Origin: Arsukibacterium sp. UBA3155
Lineage (GTDB): Bacteria > Pseudomonadota > Gammaproteobacteria > Enterobacterales > Alteromonadaceae
Direction: 5' to 3'
Assembly (NCBI GenBank): GCA_002364615.1
Contig: DEYP01000027.1
Location: forward strand, 1-64,000
DNA length: 64,000 nt
The position numbers were made by a program, and so were the translations under genes. This document shows, piece after piece, positions 1 to 10,125 of this stretch. Under the pieces are notes generated by a model that saw only the letters and a list, made by a program, of their open reading frames with translations, made no database searches and had not been told where the DNA came from. How positions within the stretch are numbered: the stretch's first letter is position 1; each line of letters opens with the position of its first letter.

Positions 1-40
1 ACCATTAAATCCGTATACCCGAAACCATTAAGGGGGCATT

Positions 41-670
41 TTGACCAACTCAAACACCCCGCGAACCATCTCAAAGCAAGTCAATAGGTTAATATCAAAA
101 TTAAACCTGAAGGCACCACCGGTTTATGTAAAAGTGCAGCCTGAATCAGGCGCGATAGTGAGCGAATGCTTTCCGAATGTAGAACGCAAAGTTCTCTCAA
201 GTGGCGGGAAAATGCTTTGCGGGTGGCAGATTTGGGAGTGGCCAAATGTCATGATAGAAGCAGAGTTTCATGCTATTTGGCAAAGCCCGGAAGGGGACTG
301 GGTCGATATCACACCGAAGCAAGATGAAGAACAGACTATTTTGTTCGCTCACACTCCAAAGCGGCCATATGACGGCAAACGTGTTGACAATGTAAGACTC
401 GCGTTACGTGATGACACCATCATTCATCACTTTATCCAAATATCTGAACTTATCAGCAAAGCTTTACAGGATGGCCGCGAATTCGAGTACGGTTTTATAA
501 CTGTACCTGAAGCAAAAATGAAACCACTTATGGAAGCCAAAAGATTTCTATTGGGGGCGCTAAAAGCGGGGTATAGAGATCACGATACGTGTTGTTGCAA
601 GAGTTCTATTAAATACAAGCGATGCTGCGGAAAGGAAATTCAGAAATATATTTCTGAATCAGTTAGATAA
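41..670 (+). CDS. Hypothetical protein with C-terminal SEC-C-like cysteine motif
   Basis: A 209-residue protein of unknown function. It starts at a TTG preceded by a strong AGGGGG ribosome-binding site at 31-36. No signal peptide or membrane segment is visible. Residues 1-180 match no family I recognise. The C-terminus carries a cysteine cluster (C184-C186 and C195-C196, core CCCKSSIKYKRCCG) that resembles the SEC-C zinc-binding motif (CxC...KYKxCC) found at the end of SecA and of many small proteins. Zinc binding is inferred from this. It is convergent with the antiporter gene at 783-2507 and belongs to no operon visible here. The motif suggests a metal-dependent protein contact, not an enzyme. 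Confidence 0.6.
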   Translation: MTNSNTPRTISKQVNRLISKLNLKAPPVYVKVQPESGAIVSECFPNVERKVLSSGGKMLCGWQIWEWPNVMIEAEFHAIWQSPEGDWVDITPKQDEEQTILFAHTPKRPYDGKRVDNVRLALRDDTIIHHFIQISELISKALQDGREFEYGFITVPEAKMKPLMEAKRFLLGALKAGYRDHDTCCCKSSIKYKRCCGKEIQKYISESVR

Positions 671-782
671 TATACTTTTCATGAGAAATTTCCAGAATCC
701 CGGCAAACCCTCTTTTAGTATTGTGCTGTATTCTATAAGTTTATCGCCAGCACATTCTTTGTAACCACTTTCGCTGATAAAG

Positions 783-2507
783 TCATGGTTCGAGTGCCTT
801 GATACCCACCTGGATAATAATGCCGTTTTCATCTAGTTCACGCACGGTCAGCACAAGTTGATCTAACCTCACCTGGTCACCAATAACCACCCGGCGGTGG
901 AATCGTTCGCTGATATAAGATGACAGACTTTGTTTTTTATTCTGATCATCCATATTAATGGTATAAAATGCGTCTAAATCTGCCAGACTTACTTCGCCAT
1001 TCAATACAAAGTCGCCAAAGAAGTTGCTGTTAGTCAAGCCGGAAGTATCCGCTTCACTGGCGAGCACTTCACTAATTTTCTTAACGTCTTTCAGCCTCGC
1101 CAACACCATCACGGTATCGCGACTGTTGAACACCGGTTCGTTCACAGGTAGCTGCCATTCGCCATCACGAATGATACCTAAAAACTGCACATCCACGCTG
1201 AATTTAAGGTCCTGCCAGCATACGCCACGGATCGGTGACTGATCTTCAACCGCAAACGCTAACACCTCCATCACATCTTTACTGGGGATGGCATCTAACG
1301 GCATCGCCTGATCCGGTTCGAGTTCACCTGGCACTTCCAGTTTTAACCACCGGGCTACCGGTACCAGCGTCCAGCCTTGCAATACCAATGAAACAATGAC
1401 CACCACAAAAGCAACGTCAAAATACAAATGCTCGTTTGGTGCGCCAGCCAGCCAGGGAAACAGTGCAAGAATAATAGGTACGGCACCACGTAAACCGACC
1501 CAGCTGATAAAAATCTGATCTTTAATCGGGAATCGAAATGGGATTAAACTAATGAGTACCGCCAATGGCCGGGCAATAAAAATTAATATGCCGGCTAAAA
1601 TTAGCGCATCAATTAAATGTTCTTTTAAGTTAGATGGTACAACCAATAAACCGAGCATCAGAAACATGCTGATCTGGCTTATCCAGGCCAGGCCATCGTG
1701 CATTCTTAAGATATGAATAATTTGCGGTAACCTGGCATTTCCCACCAGATACCCCATCAGATAAACAGCTAAAAAACCGCTACCACCAAAACTATTAGTA
1801 ATGGCATAGATAAAGATACTACTGGCAACGGCGAGCAAAGGAAAAAAAGCAAAACTTAACGGCAGTCTGCGGCATAAAAACACAAAAACCCGCCCTGCTC
1901 CATACCCCATGGCACCACCAACAACAGCTTGCTGTAGAAATGACAACAAAACCAGCCAATCAAGTGTTGCATCCTGGGCTAACACACTAACTAAGGTAAG
2001 AGTTAGCATTACCGCCATCGGATCATTACTGCCCGACTCTATTTCCAATGTTGATGCAACCCGTTGTTTTATTCTCAGTCGCTGGGACTGAAATATTGAA
2101 AACACCGCTGCAGCATCGGTAGAGCTTAGTATTGCACCCAGCAGAAGCCCTTCAACAACAGAAAGGTTAAGCAAATAGGCTGCTGATAAGCCCACAACGC
2201 CACATGTTATAACTACGCCAAGGGTTGCCAACATGGATGCGGGTGCCAACGCCACCCTGAAGCGTTCAGGATGCGTTCGCATGCCACCGTCGAACAGAAT
2301 AATAACCAGCGCTATAGACCCTATCAGAAATGCGGTTTGCGGATCATCAAACTGAATACCAACGATGCCATCTTCGCCGGCCAACATGCCGACGATAAGA
2401 AATATGAGTAGCATTGGCGCGCCCAATCGCGCCGAGATTAAAGTCGCTATAATACTAACGAAGAATAATAACCCGCCAATTAAGATGGTGAGGTTTATCG
2501 TGTCCAT
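783..2507 (-). CDS. nhaP2: Potassium/proton antiporter, CPA1 family (NhaP2/CvrA)
   Basis: A 574-residue inner-membrane cation/proton antiporter that would expel K+ (or Na+) in exchange for H+ and so adjust cell volume and cytoplasmic pH. Residues 1-390 form about a dozen hydrophobic segments with typical CPA motifs, including TDAAAVFS (130-137) and the paired N161-D162 in SGSNDPMAV. The soluble C-terminal part (about 395-574) has a TrkA-C/RCK-type regulatory domain followed by a CorC/HlyC-like transporter-associated domain, the architecture of E. coli CvrA (YcgO). The ATG is preceded by a near-perfect TAAGGAGGTT. It lies just downstream of pyrF on the same strand, but the full Shine-Dalgarno suggests independent translation. 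Confidence 0.9.
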   Translation of the reverse strand: MDTINLTILIGGLLFFVSIIATLISARLGAPMLLIFLIVGMLAGEDGIVGIQFDDPQTAFLIGSIALVIILFDGGMRTHPERFRVALAPASMLATLGVVITCGVVGLSAAYLLNLSVVEGLLLGAILSSTDAAAVFSIFQSQRLRIKQRVASTLEIESGSNDPMAVMLTLTLVSVLAQDATLDWLVLLSFLQQAVVGGAMGYGAGRVFVFLCRRLPLSFAFFPLLAVASSIFIYAITNSFGGSGFLAVYLMGYLVGNARLPQIIHILRMHDGLAWISQISMFLMLGLLVVPSNLKEHLIDALILAGILIFIARPLAVLISLIPFRFPIKDQIFISWVGLRGAVPIILALFPWLAGAPNEHLYFDVAFVVVIVSLVLQGWTLVPVARWLKLEVPGELEPDQAMPLDAIPSKDVMEVLAFAVEDQSPIRGVCWQDLKFSVDVQFLGIIRDGEWQLPVNEPVFNSRDTVMVLARLKDVKKISEVLASEADTSGLTNSNFFGDFVLNGEVSLADLDAFYTINMDDQNKKQSLSSYISERFHRRVVIGDQVRLDQLVLTVRELDENGIIIQVGIKALEP

Positions 2508-2533
2508 AAAAACCTCCTTATTTCTTTTTAGCT

Positions 2534-3244
2534 CTACGCTTTAGCGTTGATTACTTCGTTGACAATAGCTTGTAGCGCCAATAACGGCGAAGTGGCCTGC
2601 GTGATTGGCCGACCGATAACCAGGTAGTCGACCCCTGCCTGCACTGCTGCTGCAGGTGTCATAATTCGTTTCTGATCATCTGCATTAGCACTTGCCGGGC
2701 GAATGCCAGGTGTCACTAACTGAAAATTTTTGCCAAATTGTTGTTTTAATGCAACCGCTTCCTGGGCCGAACACACGACACCATCTAAACCACTGTTCGC
2801 GGCTAATGTTGCCAGTTTTTGTACTTGCTGTGCCGGGGTCAGTGTGATGCCCATTTCAGTCAAATCACTTTGCTCCATGCTGGTCAGCACGGTTACTGCA
2901 ATAAGTTTTGGTTTGTTGATACCAAAACGTTGTAGCGAGTCTCTGGCAGCCGACATCATTTTACTGCCGCCGCTGGCATGAACATTGACCATCCATACCC
3001 CAAGATCTGCGGCTGCCTGCACAGCTTTAGCTACCGTATTAGGAATATCATGAAATTTGAGATCAAGAAATACTTCAAAATGACGACGCTGTAGTTCTGT
3101 TACAAACGCAGGTCCAAAATGGGTAAACATTTCTTTGCCCACTTTTAACCGGCACAGCGCTGGATCAAGCTTGGCCACTAGATTAAGGGCTTCAGTCTGA
3201 TTAGCGTAATCAAGCGCGACCACAACAGGCGTGTTACAAGACAT
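2534..3244 (-). CDS. pyrF: Orotidine 5'-phosphate decarboxylase
   Basis: Catalyses the last step of de novo UMP synthesis, decarboxylation of OMP, in the cytoplasm. At 236 residues it has normal length for the bacterial class I enzyme. The active-site signature [10 protein letters not shown] (residues 61-70) supplies the Asp-Lys-x-x-Asp catalytic set (D61, K63, D66). The phosphate-binding end is also present (TPGIRPA and, near the C-terminus, VIGRPIT). The start codon follows AAGGAACACCG. It sits 27 bp downstream of lapB on the same strand, as in E. coli, where lapAB-pyrF are neighbours. Confidence 0.97.
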   Translation of the reverse strand: MSCNTPVVVALDYANQTEALNLVAKLDPALCRLKVGKEMFTHFGPAFVTELQRRHFEVFLDLKFHDIPNTVAKAVQAAADLGVWMVNVHASGGSKMMSAARDSLQRFGINKPKLIAVTVLTSMEQSDLTEMGITLTPAQQVQKLATLAANSGLDGVVCSAQEAVALKQQFGKNFQLVTPGIRPASANADDQKRIMTPAAAVQAGVDYLVIGRPITQATSPLLALQAIVNEVINAKA

Positions 3245-3271
3245 CGGTGTTCCTTTTGCACAGGTAAAATT

Positions 3272-4402
3272 CTAACGGCCGTCAATACCGGTAATTGGCT
3301 CTACTGTCTCCCATTGCTGGCAAGATGGACATAACCAGTATTGCTGACGGGTCTTAAAACCGCAATTGCGGCAACTGTATAACACTTTGTTAGCAAGGTA
3401 AGCTTGTACCAGCTCCTCGACGGAAAGCAACGCTTCTGCCGCCGCAGTTGATTGATGCTGACGAACCTGCAACAGTTTCTGAAACAACCGGATACTGGGT
3501 TGTTGTTGTAACTTGTCCAGTAAAAACTGTTCTGCTGCCTTAGCTGAGCCATGCTCTGCCAGCCAGTCGGCCAGTAAACCACTTGCCGTCACATTGTGCT
3601 GTTTATTGGCTAGCTGGCTAAGCAACTGATACCACTGATCACCTGAAAATTCGCACTGTTGTAACAGTGGCAGTATTTCAGCGCTCCATTGGGGCTTCTG
3701 TTTAATAATACTGAGTAATGGTTCCTTTGCCAGATCGCCCTGCTCTGCCGTTAAATAAAACGTAGCCAGAGCAAAACGCGGCCGGATCGCAAGTGGATTA
3801 GTTTGAATCAGTTGTTGTAAACGCGCAACGTCGGGTTCGTTATGCATTGCCTCAACGGCCATATTTGCCAGCGCGATTTTCAAAGAGCGTGATTCGCTAT
3901 TGTTTACTTCAGTCTCAAATGCCCGCGTTTTGTGCCAGTCATGGCTGGCCGTAAAAATACTAAATAATTGCTTTAACGCCGGCTCACGCCAGCGATTGCT
4001 GTTTACCAGTGGCGTTGCCAGACTTTCCGCTCGATCATATAGCCCGGCAGAAAAATAATCTTTTGCCAGTTCGTACTCAATTTGCTGTGCCTGAGGTTTA
4101 GCTAACTTTAACTGATGAAGCTTTTCATGAATGCGAATGGCCTTGTCCCAATCACCTTTACGGCGAAACAGGTTTGCCAGCGCTAAATAGGTTTCAATGG
4201 TAGCCGCTTCGATATCAAGCAGTTCCAATAACTGCTCAATAGCCTTATCTTCCTGATCTGTCAGTAAAAAGTTAAGGCCGGAGGAAAGGTTTCGGGTAAC
4301 GCTGGCACGGTCTTTTAATTCAGTATGTTTGACGCTATTTCTACCCATAAACCAGCCGTAAGCGGCGGCAACAGGAAGTAACAAAAATAGCAATTCCAAC
4401 AT
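3272..4402 (-). CDS. lapB: Lipopolysaccharide assembly protein LapB (YciM)
   Basis: In E. coli LapB is an inner-membrane-anchored TPR protein that partners FtsH in controlling LpxC turnover and so balances LPS synthesis. The 376-residue product shows the expected layout. There is one N-terminal membrane segment (about residues 1-17), then helical TPR repeats from about 40 to 330. A rubredoxin-like zinc ribbon closes the protein, with C344/C347 and C358/C361 in CRNCGF and CPSC. It is 5 bp downstream of lapA, so the two are almost certainly co-transcribed. The Shine-Dalgarno before the ATG is weak and lies in the end of lapA, suggesting translational coupling. Confidence 0.95.
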   Translation of the reverse strand: MLELLFLLLPVAAAYGWFMGRNSVKHTELKDRASVTRNLSSGLNFLLTDQEDKAIEQLLELLDIEAATIETYLALANLFRRKGDWDKAIRIHEKLHQLKLAKPQAQQIEYELAKDYFSAGLYDRAESLATPLVNSNRWREPALKQLFSIFTASHDWHKTRAFETEVNNSESRSLKIALANMAVEAMHNEPDVARLQQLIQTNPLAIRPRFALATFYLTAEQGDLAKEPLLSIIKQKPQWSAEILPLLQQCEFSGDQWYQLLSQLANKQHNVTASGLLADWLAEHGSAKAAEQFLLDKLQQQPSIRLFQKLLQVRQHQSTAAAEALLSVEELVQAYLANKVLYSCRNCGFKTRQQYWLCPSCQQWETVEPITGIDGR

Positions 4403-4407
4403 AAAAG

Positions 4408-4650
4408 TCAGGTTTTCTCTGGGGTAGTTTTAAGCCAGTTTTTGGTTCGACGGATCATCCTTAACCAGGCCGCAATTATAAGCCCAAGAATGACACCGGT
4501 AACTAAAAAAATTATTGCAATATCAACGACTCGCAACTGCAGTTTAATAATAAGAAAATGGATATCTGTTACTTGCTGGTTAATAGCACCAAATACAAAC
4601 CCTATTACCAGAAAAGCAATAATCAGTATCAGATACAGTAATCTGCTCAA
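4408..4650 (-). CDS. lapA: Lipopolysaccharide assembly protein LapA (YciS)
   Basis: A small inner-membrane protein (80 residues from the chosen start) with two hydrophobic helices (about residues 3-20 and 40-62) followed by a basic cytoplasmic tail, the LapA/YciS fold. It is thought to assist LapB in LPS assembly. The frame is open to a TTG at 4671. I prefer the internal TTG at 4650 because CGGAG lies 6 nt upstream of it, which gives the usual short N-terminus directly before the first helix. It is the first of the lapA-lapB-pyrF run and begins about 40 bp after ihfB. The non-ATG start implies modest expression. Confidence 0.85.
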   Translation of the reverse strand: MSRLLYLILIIAFLVIGFVFGAINQQVTDIHFLIIKLQLRVVDIAIIFLVTGVILGLIIAAWLRMIRRTKNWLKTTPEKT

Positions 4651-4687
4651 AAGACACTCCGTGTACTGCAATAGCCCTGATTAGGGA

Positions 4688-4972
4688 TCAGGTATTATCT
4701 TTGACCCGATCGCGTAACTCTTTACCTGGCTTAAAGTGCGGGACGTGTTTACCGTCTAATTCTACTTTATCACCGGTTTTAGGATTGCGACCAATGCGGG
4801 GAGCACGGTAATGCAGTGAAAAACTGCCAAAACCGCGAATTTCAATACGTTCATTCGCTGACAGTGACTGGGCCATCTGTTCCAGAATTTCTTTAACAGA
4901 TGCTTCGACATCCTTGACTTGAATATGCGGGAAATCGGTTGCTAATTTTTCAATCAATTCAGACTTGGTCAT
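4688..4972 (-). CDS. ihfB: Integration host factor subunit beta
   Basis: Encodes the beta chain of IHF, the sequence-specific DNA-bending heterodimer that shapes the nucleoid and assists promoters, replication and recombination. From the chosen ATG it is 94 residues, identical in length to E. coli IhfB. The upstream in-frame ATG at 5005 would add 11 atypical residues, whereas the chosen one follows GGAGGGTCT. The family hallmarks are visible: N-terminal [10 protein letters not shown], the beta-ribbon arm [11 protein letters not shown] and the RNPKTGD loop whose proline intercalates into DNA. It lies downstream of rpsA, as in E. coli, with a hairpin between them. Confidence 0.97.
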   Translation of the reverse strand: MTKSELIEKLATDFPHIQVKDVEASVKEILEQMAQSLSANERIEIRGFGSFSLHYRAPRIGRNPKTGDKVELDGKHVPHFKPGKELRDRVKDNT

Positions 4973-5000
4973 AGACCCTCCTGCAAAACCCAAATGGTAA

Positions 5001-5024
5001 AGCAAGGGGCAGATGCCCCCTGCT
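5001..5024 (-). terminator. Stem-loop between rpsA and ihfB
   Basis: AGCAAGGGGC and GCCCCCTGCT pair into a 10-bp stem with one mismatch around an AGAT loop. It sits just after the rpsA stop codon on the minus strand. The sequence following it there is only moderately T-rich (TTTACCATTTGGG), so it may be a leaky terminator or a 3'-end stabiliser that lets some transcription continue into ihfB. Confidence 0.45.
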
Positions 5025-5034
5025 TCGCTAGCAA

Positions 5035-6714
5035 TTAATCCTGCTTCTGAGCAGCTTTAAATGCTTCGGCCATAGCGTTACCACCGAAGTCAGCTTCTTG
5101 CTGCTTGGTATTAACGGTATCCATAGCTTCTTTTTCTTCAGCTTCGAATTTCGCTTTGATTGACAGGCTGATTACGCGGTTCTTGCGATCAACACCCATT
5201 AAACGAGCTTCAACTTCTTCGCCTACTTTCAGTACTGTTGAGGCATCTTCAATACGCTCACGCGCGATATCAGAAACCCGGATGTAACCTTCAACTGCGC
5301 CTTCTAACATCACAGCAGCGCCTTTAGCGTCAACGGCAGTAACTTCACCTTTAACGATAGCACCTTTTTTGTTGTCAGCAAGGTAACCATTGAACGGATC
5401 TTCATCCAGTTGTTTGATACCTAAAGAAATGCGCTCACGCTCTGGGTCAACTTGTAACACAACCGCGTGTACTTCGTCACCTTTCTTGAATTCACGAACC
5501 GCTTCTTCACCAGTCGCGTTCCAGCTAATATCAGATAAGTGAACCAAGCCATCAATGCCGCCGTCTAAGCCGATAAAGATACCGAAGTCGGTGATTGACT
5601 TGATCTTACCGCTAACCCGGTCGTTCTTGTTGAAACCTTTAGCAAACTCTTCCCATGGGTTAGCTTTACACTGTTTCAGGCCTAAAGAAATACGACGACG
5701 TTCTTCGTCAATTTCCAGTACCATCACTTCAACAGTGTCACCTAAGTTAACCACTTTAGATGGGTGAATATTTTTGTTAGTCCAGTCCATTTCTGAAACG
5801 TGAACTAAGCCTTCAACGCCTTCTTCGATTTCCACGAAGCAGCCGTAGTCAGTTAAGTTGGTTACGCGACCAGTGATGCGAGCACCTTCTGGGTAACGTG
5901 AGGCAATAGCGGCCCATGGATCTTCACCCATTTGCTTCAGACCTAAAGATACACGTTGCTTCTCGCGGTCAAATTTCAGTACTTTAACTGGAATTTCGTC
6001 GCCAACATTAACAATTTCGCTTGGGTGCTTAACACGCTTCCATGCCATATCAGTGATATGCAGTAAGCCGTCTACGCCACCTAAATCAACGAATGCACCG
6101 TAGTCAGTCAGGTTCTTAACGATACCTTTAACTTCCATGCCTTCTTCTAAAGTTTCTAGCAGCTGATCACGTTCCTGGCTGCTTTCTGACTCGATCACCG
6201 CACGACGTGAAACCACCACGTTGTTACGCTTCTGATCCAGCTTGATAACTTTGAATTCAAGTTCTTTGTTTTCCAGGTGCAAGGTGTCACGTACTGGACG
6301 GACATCTACTAATGAACCTGGCAGGAAGGCACGAATACCGTCGACTTCAACCGTAAAACCACCTTTAACTTTACCAGTGATAACACCAATAACAGTTTCT
6401 TTATCTTCGCAAGCTTTTTCCAGGCGAACCCAGGCCTCATGGCGCTTAGCTTTTTCACGAGATAACAAGGTCTCACCGAAACCATCTTCAATAGCGTCTA
6501 ACGCTACGTCAATGATGTCACCAACGCTAACTTCGATTTCACCGCTTAGCGATTTGAACTGCTCAACAGGGATCGCAGCTTCTGATTTAAGACCGGCGTC
6601 AACCATAACAACGTCTTTCAGAACAGCAACAACGGTACCTTTAACAATGGCACCTGGGCGGGTTTCGATGGTCTTGAGGCTTTCCTCAAATAATTGTGCA
6701 AAATTTTCAGTCAT
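5035..6714 (-). CDS. rpsA: 30S ribosomal protein S1
   Basis: S1 is the large mRNA-binding protein of the 30S subunit and is needed to load structured or SD-poor messages. The product is 559 residues (E. coli 557), with six consecutive S1/OB domains at about 20-88, 105-172, 190-260, 276-347, 363-434 and 450-520. The first two are the diverged ribosome-docking pair. I start at ATG 6714 ([12 protein letters not shown]), which matches the family. An ATG nine codons upstream (6741) is less likely. The chosen start has no recognisable Shine-Dalgarno (CTTAACTGAAAAAGTGACT precedes it), as is known for rpsA genes whose leaders are autoregulated by S1. It is downstream of cmk, the conserved order. Confidence 0.97.
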   Translation of the reverse strand: MTENFAQLFEESLKTIETRPGAIVKGTVVAVLKDVVMVDAGLKSEAAIPVEQFKSLSGEIEVSVGDIIDVALDAIEDGFGETLLSREKAKRHEAWVRLEKACEDKETVIGVITGKVKGGFTVEVDGIRAFLPGSLVDVRPVRDTLHLENKELEFKVIKLDQKRNNVVVSRRAVIESESSQERDQLLETLEEGMEVKGIVKNLTDYGAFVDLGGVDGLLHITDMAWKRVKHPSEIVNVGDEIPVKVLKFDREKQRVSLGLKQMGEDPWAAIASRYPEGARITGRVTNLTDYGCFVEIEEGVEGLVHVSEMDWTNKNIHPSKVVNLGDTVEVMVLEIDEERRRISLGLKQCKANPWEEFAKGFNKNDRVSGKIKSITDFGIFIGLDGGIDGLVHLSDISWNATGEEAVREFKKGDEVHAVVLQVDPERERISLGIKQLDEDPFNGYLADNKKGAIVKGEVTAVDAKGAAVMLEGAVEGYIRVSDIARERIEDASTVLKVGEEVEARLMGVDRKNRVISLSIKAKFEAEEKEAMDTVNTKQQEADFGGNAMAEAFKAAQKQD

Positions 6715-6822
6715 AGTCACTTTTTCAGTTAAGTGCTCCACTTCGCGTCATGCGTTATGGGGTTGCTAAGTTTACCGGCAACAATCCGTGTTACTGGCTG
6801 TCCAAAATGCGGGTTCGGTGTA

Positions 6823-7515
6823 TTAGCTTACTTTAAGCAGCGTATTGCTGTTAATGTAATTAATAACCTCTGCCAGCACTTGTTCAATGGCTTTATTTGT
6901 CGAATCCAGCATATATGCATCGGCAGCGGGTTTTAACGGCGCTGTTGCCCGGTTCATATCGCGCTCATCACGCGCCTGGATCTCGTGCAAAAGGGCGTCG
7001 ATGTTAACATCCAGACCCTTTTGTTTCAACTCTAAATATCTGCGGTTGGCGCGTTCCGCAGGGTCAGCAGTTAAAAATATTTTAACTTCTGCCTGAGGGA
7101 ACACAACTGTGCCCATATCACGGCCATCTGCTACCAAACCGGGTGCCTCAGCAAAGGCACGTTGCCGACGTAACAGTGCTTCACGAACCCGGGGCAATGA
7201 AGCAATTTTTGATGCTTCGTCTGCCACTTCCTGAGTACGGATAGTGTGTGATACATTTTCGCCTTCCAGGGTAACTTTGGTATTACCCTGTTCGTCTGCA
7301 CTAAACTGCACATCCAGGTGCGCCGCCAGTGGTTGTAATGCTTCTTCGTCATCTGCAGAAATTTGATGATGCATTGCCGCCAGTGCCAGTACCCGATAGA
7401 TAGCGCCACTGTCGAGTAATTGCCAACCTAACTTCTGAGCCAGTAAACGGCTTAATGTGCCTTTACCTGAGCCTCCCGGGCCATCGATGGTAATTACTGG
7501 TGCATGTTGCGGCAT
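6823..7515 (-). CDS. cmk: Cytidylate kinase
   Basis: Phosphorylates CMP and dCMP to the diphosphates using ATP, salvaging nucleotides from RNA turnover. The 230-residue length is typical. The P-loop GPGGSGKGT is at residues 12-20, and the CMP-specific central insert and the [11 protein letters not shown] segment are clear. The ATG follows TAGGAGGTAGG, a strong ribosome-binding site. cmk precedes rpsA by 108 bp on the same strand, the widely conserved cmk-rpsA-ihfB cluster. Confidence 0.97.
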   Translation of the reverse strand: MPQHAPVITIDGPGGSGKGTLSRLLAQKLGWQLLDSGAIYRVLALAAMHHQISADDEEALQPLAAHLDVQFSADEQGNTKVTLEGENVSHTIRTQEVADEASKIASLPRVREALLRRQRAFAEAPGLVADGRDMGTVVFPQAEVKIFLTADPAERANRRYLELKQKGLDVNIDALLHEIQARDERDMNRATAPLKPAADAYMLDSTNKAIEQVLAEVINYINSNTLLKVS

Positions 7516-7620
7516 CCTACCTCCTAAAGAGCATTAATTTGCTATTTCAAATTTTAAAACCGCCATATTATACAGGTTTTTGCGACAAAAGCTGTGTTTA
7601 GTTACGATAAAGATACTACT

Positions 7621-7648
7621 CAGGGCGCAGTTTGAACAACTGCGCCTG
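7621..7648 (-). terminator. Stem-loop downstream of aroA
   Basis: GGCGCAGTT and AACTGCGCC form a 9-bp perfect stem with a TGAAC loop, flanked by further CAG/CTG pairing. It lies 18 bp beyond the aroA stop codon on the minus strand. The sequence that follows (AGTAGTATCTTTATC) has no continuous T tract, so intrinsic termination is uncertain. The hairpin probably marks the aroA mRNA 3' end. Confidence 0.45.
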
Positions 7649-7665
7649 TTCCTATTAACTTTGTA

Positions 7666-8946
7666 TTAGCATTGCAGACTTTTAAATAAGGAAAAATAAC
7701 CGGGAAATGTTTTTGCCGTGCAATCCGGATCTTCTATGGTCACACTGGTCTCGCTCAATGCCACTAAAGAGAAACACATCGCCATCCGGTGATCGTTATA
7801 AGTTGCAATACTGGCGTGCTTAAGCATAGCCGGCGGCGTTACTTTAAGGTAGTCATGGCCTTCTTCTACTTCGGCGCCCACTTTTCGAAGCTCAGTTGCC
7901 ATAGCAGTCAGGCGATCGGTTTCTTTGACCCGCCAGTTATACACATTTCGAATAACCGATGGCCCACTGGCAAATAACGCTGTGGTAGCGATAGTCATGG
8001 CGGCATCCGGAATAGCATTGTAGTCGCGATCTATACCCTTCAGCTCACTACGCGTAACCATAATGTAGTCATCGCCCCACTCGACCTCAGCGCCCATTGC
8101 TTGTAGTGCATCGGCAAAATGAATATCACCCTGCACCGCATGTTTACCAATACCGGTAACCTTTATGCTGCCGCCTTTAATCGCTGCCGCCGCCAGAAAA
8201 TAAGATGCCGATGAGGCATCGCCTTCTACCAGCCAATGGCCCGGCGAGCGGTATTGCTGATTACCTCTGATGTTAAAGCGCGTGTAATCATGGTTTTGCA
8301 CCTCAACGCCAAAACGTTTCATCAGCGCCAATGTAATATCAATATAGGGCTTGGATACCAGCTCGCCGGTAATGTCTATTTCGCTGTCACCATCAAGCAG
8401 CGGCGCTACCATCAGCACAGCCGTTAAAAACTGACTGGAAATACTGCCGTCAATTTGCATGCTGCCACCCTGCAATGCTTTGCCTCTGACGTGTAATGGC
8501 GGAAAATTTTCACTGCCGATATAACCAATATCAGCCTGCCATTGACGCAGCGCATCCACCAGGTGGCCAATCGGCCGCTCGTACATTCGTGGCTCGCCAG
8601 TTAAGGTAACATCGACATTGGATGCCGCCAGAGCAGCAGTTAGGGGCCGCATTGCGGTACCGGCGTTGCCGAGAAACAGGGTTAACGCCTGCGGATGGTC
8701 AAACAGGCCGCCAATGCCATGCACGTCGCACTTAGTGCGACAGGCAGACAATGTGTAGCGGATACCCAGTGCCGTTAATGCATTGAGCATATGTTTAATA
8801 TCATCGCTATCAAGCAAGTTAGTAATGTGCGTGGTACCTTCTGCCAGCGCCGCTAACAGCAAGACCCGGTTAGAAATACTTTTGGAGCCGGGTAAATGTA
8901 CTTCACCGGCCATTTTTGCAATAGGCTCAATGGTTAATGTCTTCAT
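7666..8946 (-). CDS. aroA: 3-phosphoshikimate 1-carboxyvinyltransferase (EPSP synthase)
   Basis: Transfers the enolpyruvyl group of PEP to shikimate-3-phosphate, the sixth step of the shikimate pathway. The 426-residue protein is a class I (glyphosate-sensitive type) enzyme. The N-terminal [19 protein letters not shown], the [10 protein letters not shown] loop (the glycine/proline site tied to glyphosate binding) and the RVKETDRL motif are all present. It overlaps serC by 4 bp (ATGA), the classic serC-aroA operon with coupled translation. Confidence 0.97.
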   Translation of the reverse strand: MKTLTIEPIAKMAGEVHLPGSKSISNRVLLLAALAEGTTHITNLLDSDDIKHMLNALTALGIRYTLSACRTKCDVHGIGGLFDHPQALTLFLGNAGTAMRPLTAALAASNVDVTLTGEPRMYERPIGHLVDALRQWQADIGYIGSENFPPLHVRGKALQGGSMQIDGSISSQFLTAVLMVAPLLDGDSEIDITGELVSKPYIDITLALMKRFGVEVQNHDYTRFNIRGNQQYRSPGHWLVEGDASSASYFLAAAAIKGGSIKVTGIGKHAVQGDIHFADALQAMGAEVEWGDDYIMVTRSELKGIDRDYNAIPDAAMTIATTALFASGPSVIRNVYNWRVKETDRLTAMATELRKVGAEVEEGHDYLKVTPPAMLKHASIATYNDHRMAMCFSLVALSETSVTIEDPDCTAKTFPGYFSLFKSLQC

Positions 8947-10040
8947 CCGTTTACCCGCTCAAATTCCTGCATAAAACTGACCAGTGTCTGGACACCTTCC
9001 AGCGGCATGGCATTGTAAATACTGGCCCGCATTCCCCCGACCATTCTATGCCCCTTCAATGCCAGCAAGCCATGTAACTCAGCCTGCTCGACAAACATGT
9101 CGTTTAAACGCTCATCAGCCAGGAAAAACGGTACGTTCATCCATGACCGATATGTTTTTGCTACATCATTACTGTAAAAATAACTTTTATCAATATAATC
9201 ATACAGTAAGCTTGCCTTTATTTGGTTACGCGTTGCCATTTCAGTAACGCCACCCTGCTGTTTCAGCCATTTGAATACTAAGCCGGCTAAATACCAGGCG
9301 AACGTGGGCGGAGTATTAAACATGCTGTCATTTTCAGCCGCCAGACGATAATCCAGTACCGCAGGGATAGCCGCAGCTGATGACGGCAGTAAGTCGTCCC
9401 TGACAATCGCCAGGGTTAATCCTGAGGGGCCTATATTTTTCTGTGCGCCAGCGTAAATAACGCCATAGCGGCTGATATCTATGGGTCTTGATAAAATAGT
9501 GGATGACAAATCTGCAACAATCGGTACTTCCGTTTCAGGTAATCCGGTAAATTCAATACCATCGACTGTTTCATTTGGACAGCAGTGTATAAAGGCGGCG
9601 TTGCGGTTAAGTTGCCACTGCTCCGGGTCAATAAGCGTGCGTAGCTTGTCATCGGTATTAGTCCGGATATCCTGCACATTCAACTGGCCGTATTTATGCC
9701 CTTCTTCCACCGCTGCTTTAGACCAGGCACCAGAGATAATATAATCCGCAGTGCGGTTACCGGCACTTTCCCTGGCATTAAACAGGTTAAGCGGTACCGC
9801 AGAGAACTGACCGCGTCCACCGCCATGCATAAACAGCACTTTATAATTGGCTGGAATAGACAGCAGATCACGTAAATCCTGCTCAGCCTCGGCGGCCACT
9901 TTAATAAACGCTTTACTGCGATGGCTTACCTCCATTACCGAGCAACCCTGCTGTTGCCAGTTAATAAATTCCTGCTGTGCCTGCTGCATTACAGCGGTGG
10001 GTAACATGGCCGGTCCGGCACAAAAATTAAAGGTAGTCAT
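8943..10040 (-). CDS. serC: Phosphoserine aminotransferase
   Basis: A PLP enzyme that converts 3-phosphohydroxypyruvate to phosphoserine, and in B6 synthesis makes 4-phosphohydroxythreonine. It is 365 residues, as in E. coli (362). The N-terminus [11 protein letters not shown], the PLP-lysine region [12 protein letters not shown] and the C-terminal [11 protein letters not shown] are diagnostic. It is the first gene of the serC-aroA pair and its stop overlaps the aroA start. Confidence 0.97.
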   Translation of the reverse strand: MTTFNFCAGPAMLPTAVMQQAQQEFINWQQQGCSVMEVSHRSKAFIKVAAEAEQDLRDLLSIPANYKVLFMHGGGRGQFSAVPLNLFNARESAGNRTADYIISGAWSKAAVEEGHKYGQLNVQDIRTNTDDKLRTLIDPEQWQLNRNAAFIHCCPNETVDGIEFTGLPETEVPIVADLSSTILSRPIDISRYGVIYAGAQKNIGPSGLTLAIVRDDLLPSSAAAIPAVLDYRLAAENDSMFNTPPTFAWYLAGLVFKWLKQQGGVTEMATRNQIKASLLYDYIDKSYFYSNDVAKTYRSWMNVPFFLADERLNDMFVEQAELHGLLALKGHRMVGGMRASIYNAMPLEGVQTLVSFMQEFERVNG

Positions 10041-10087
10041 GTGTTACGGCTCTCTATTCTATTCTCAACAAAGATTTAAAATCAGCT

Positions 10088-10116
10088 AAAAAAAACGAGC
10101 GCTACTGCGCCCGTTT
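10088..10116 (-). terminator. gyrA intrinsic terminator
   Basis: On the minus strand AAAACGGGCGC-AGTA-GCGCTCGTTTT forms a stem of 11 positions with one mismatch, directly followed by a run of T (the A tract at 10088-10095 on plus). It lies 10 bp past the gyrA stop, so gyrA is probably transcribed on its own and serC has its own promoter. Confidence 0.8.
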
Positions 10117-10125
10117 TCGGATGAA

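Noticed and set aside
722-754. TGTGCTG/CAGCACA inverted repeat between the first two genes as a terminator
   Set aside because: The 7-bp stem has a 19-nt loop and only a weak T-rich stretch after it, so it is not convincing.
6242-6769. 175-codon open frame opposite rpsA
   Set aside because: It is a shadow of the strongly conserved S1 gene: Ser/Thr-rich low-complexity translation, no ribosome-binding site and no family resemblance.
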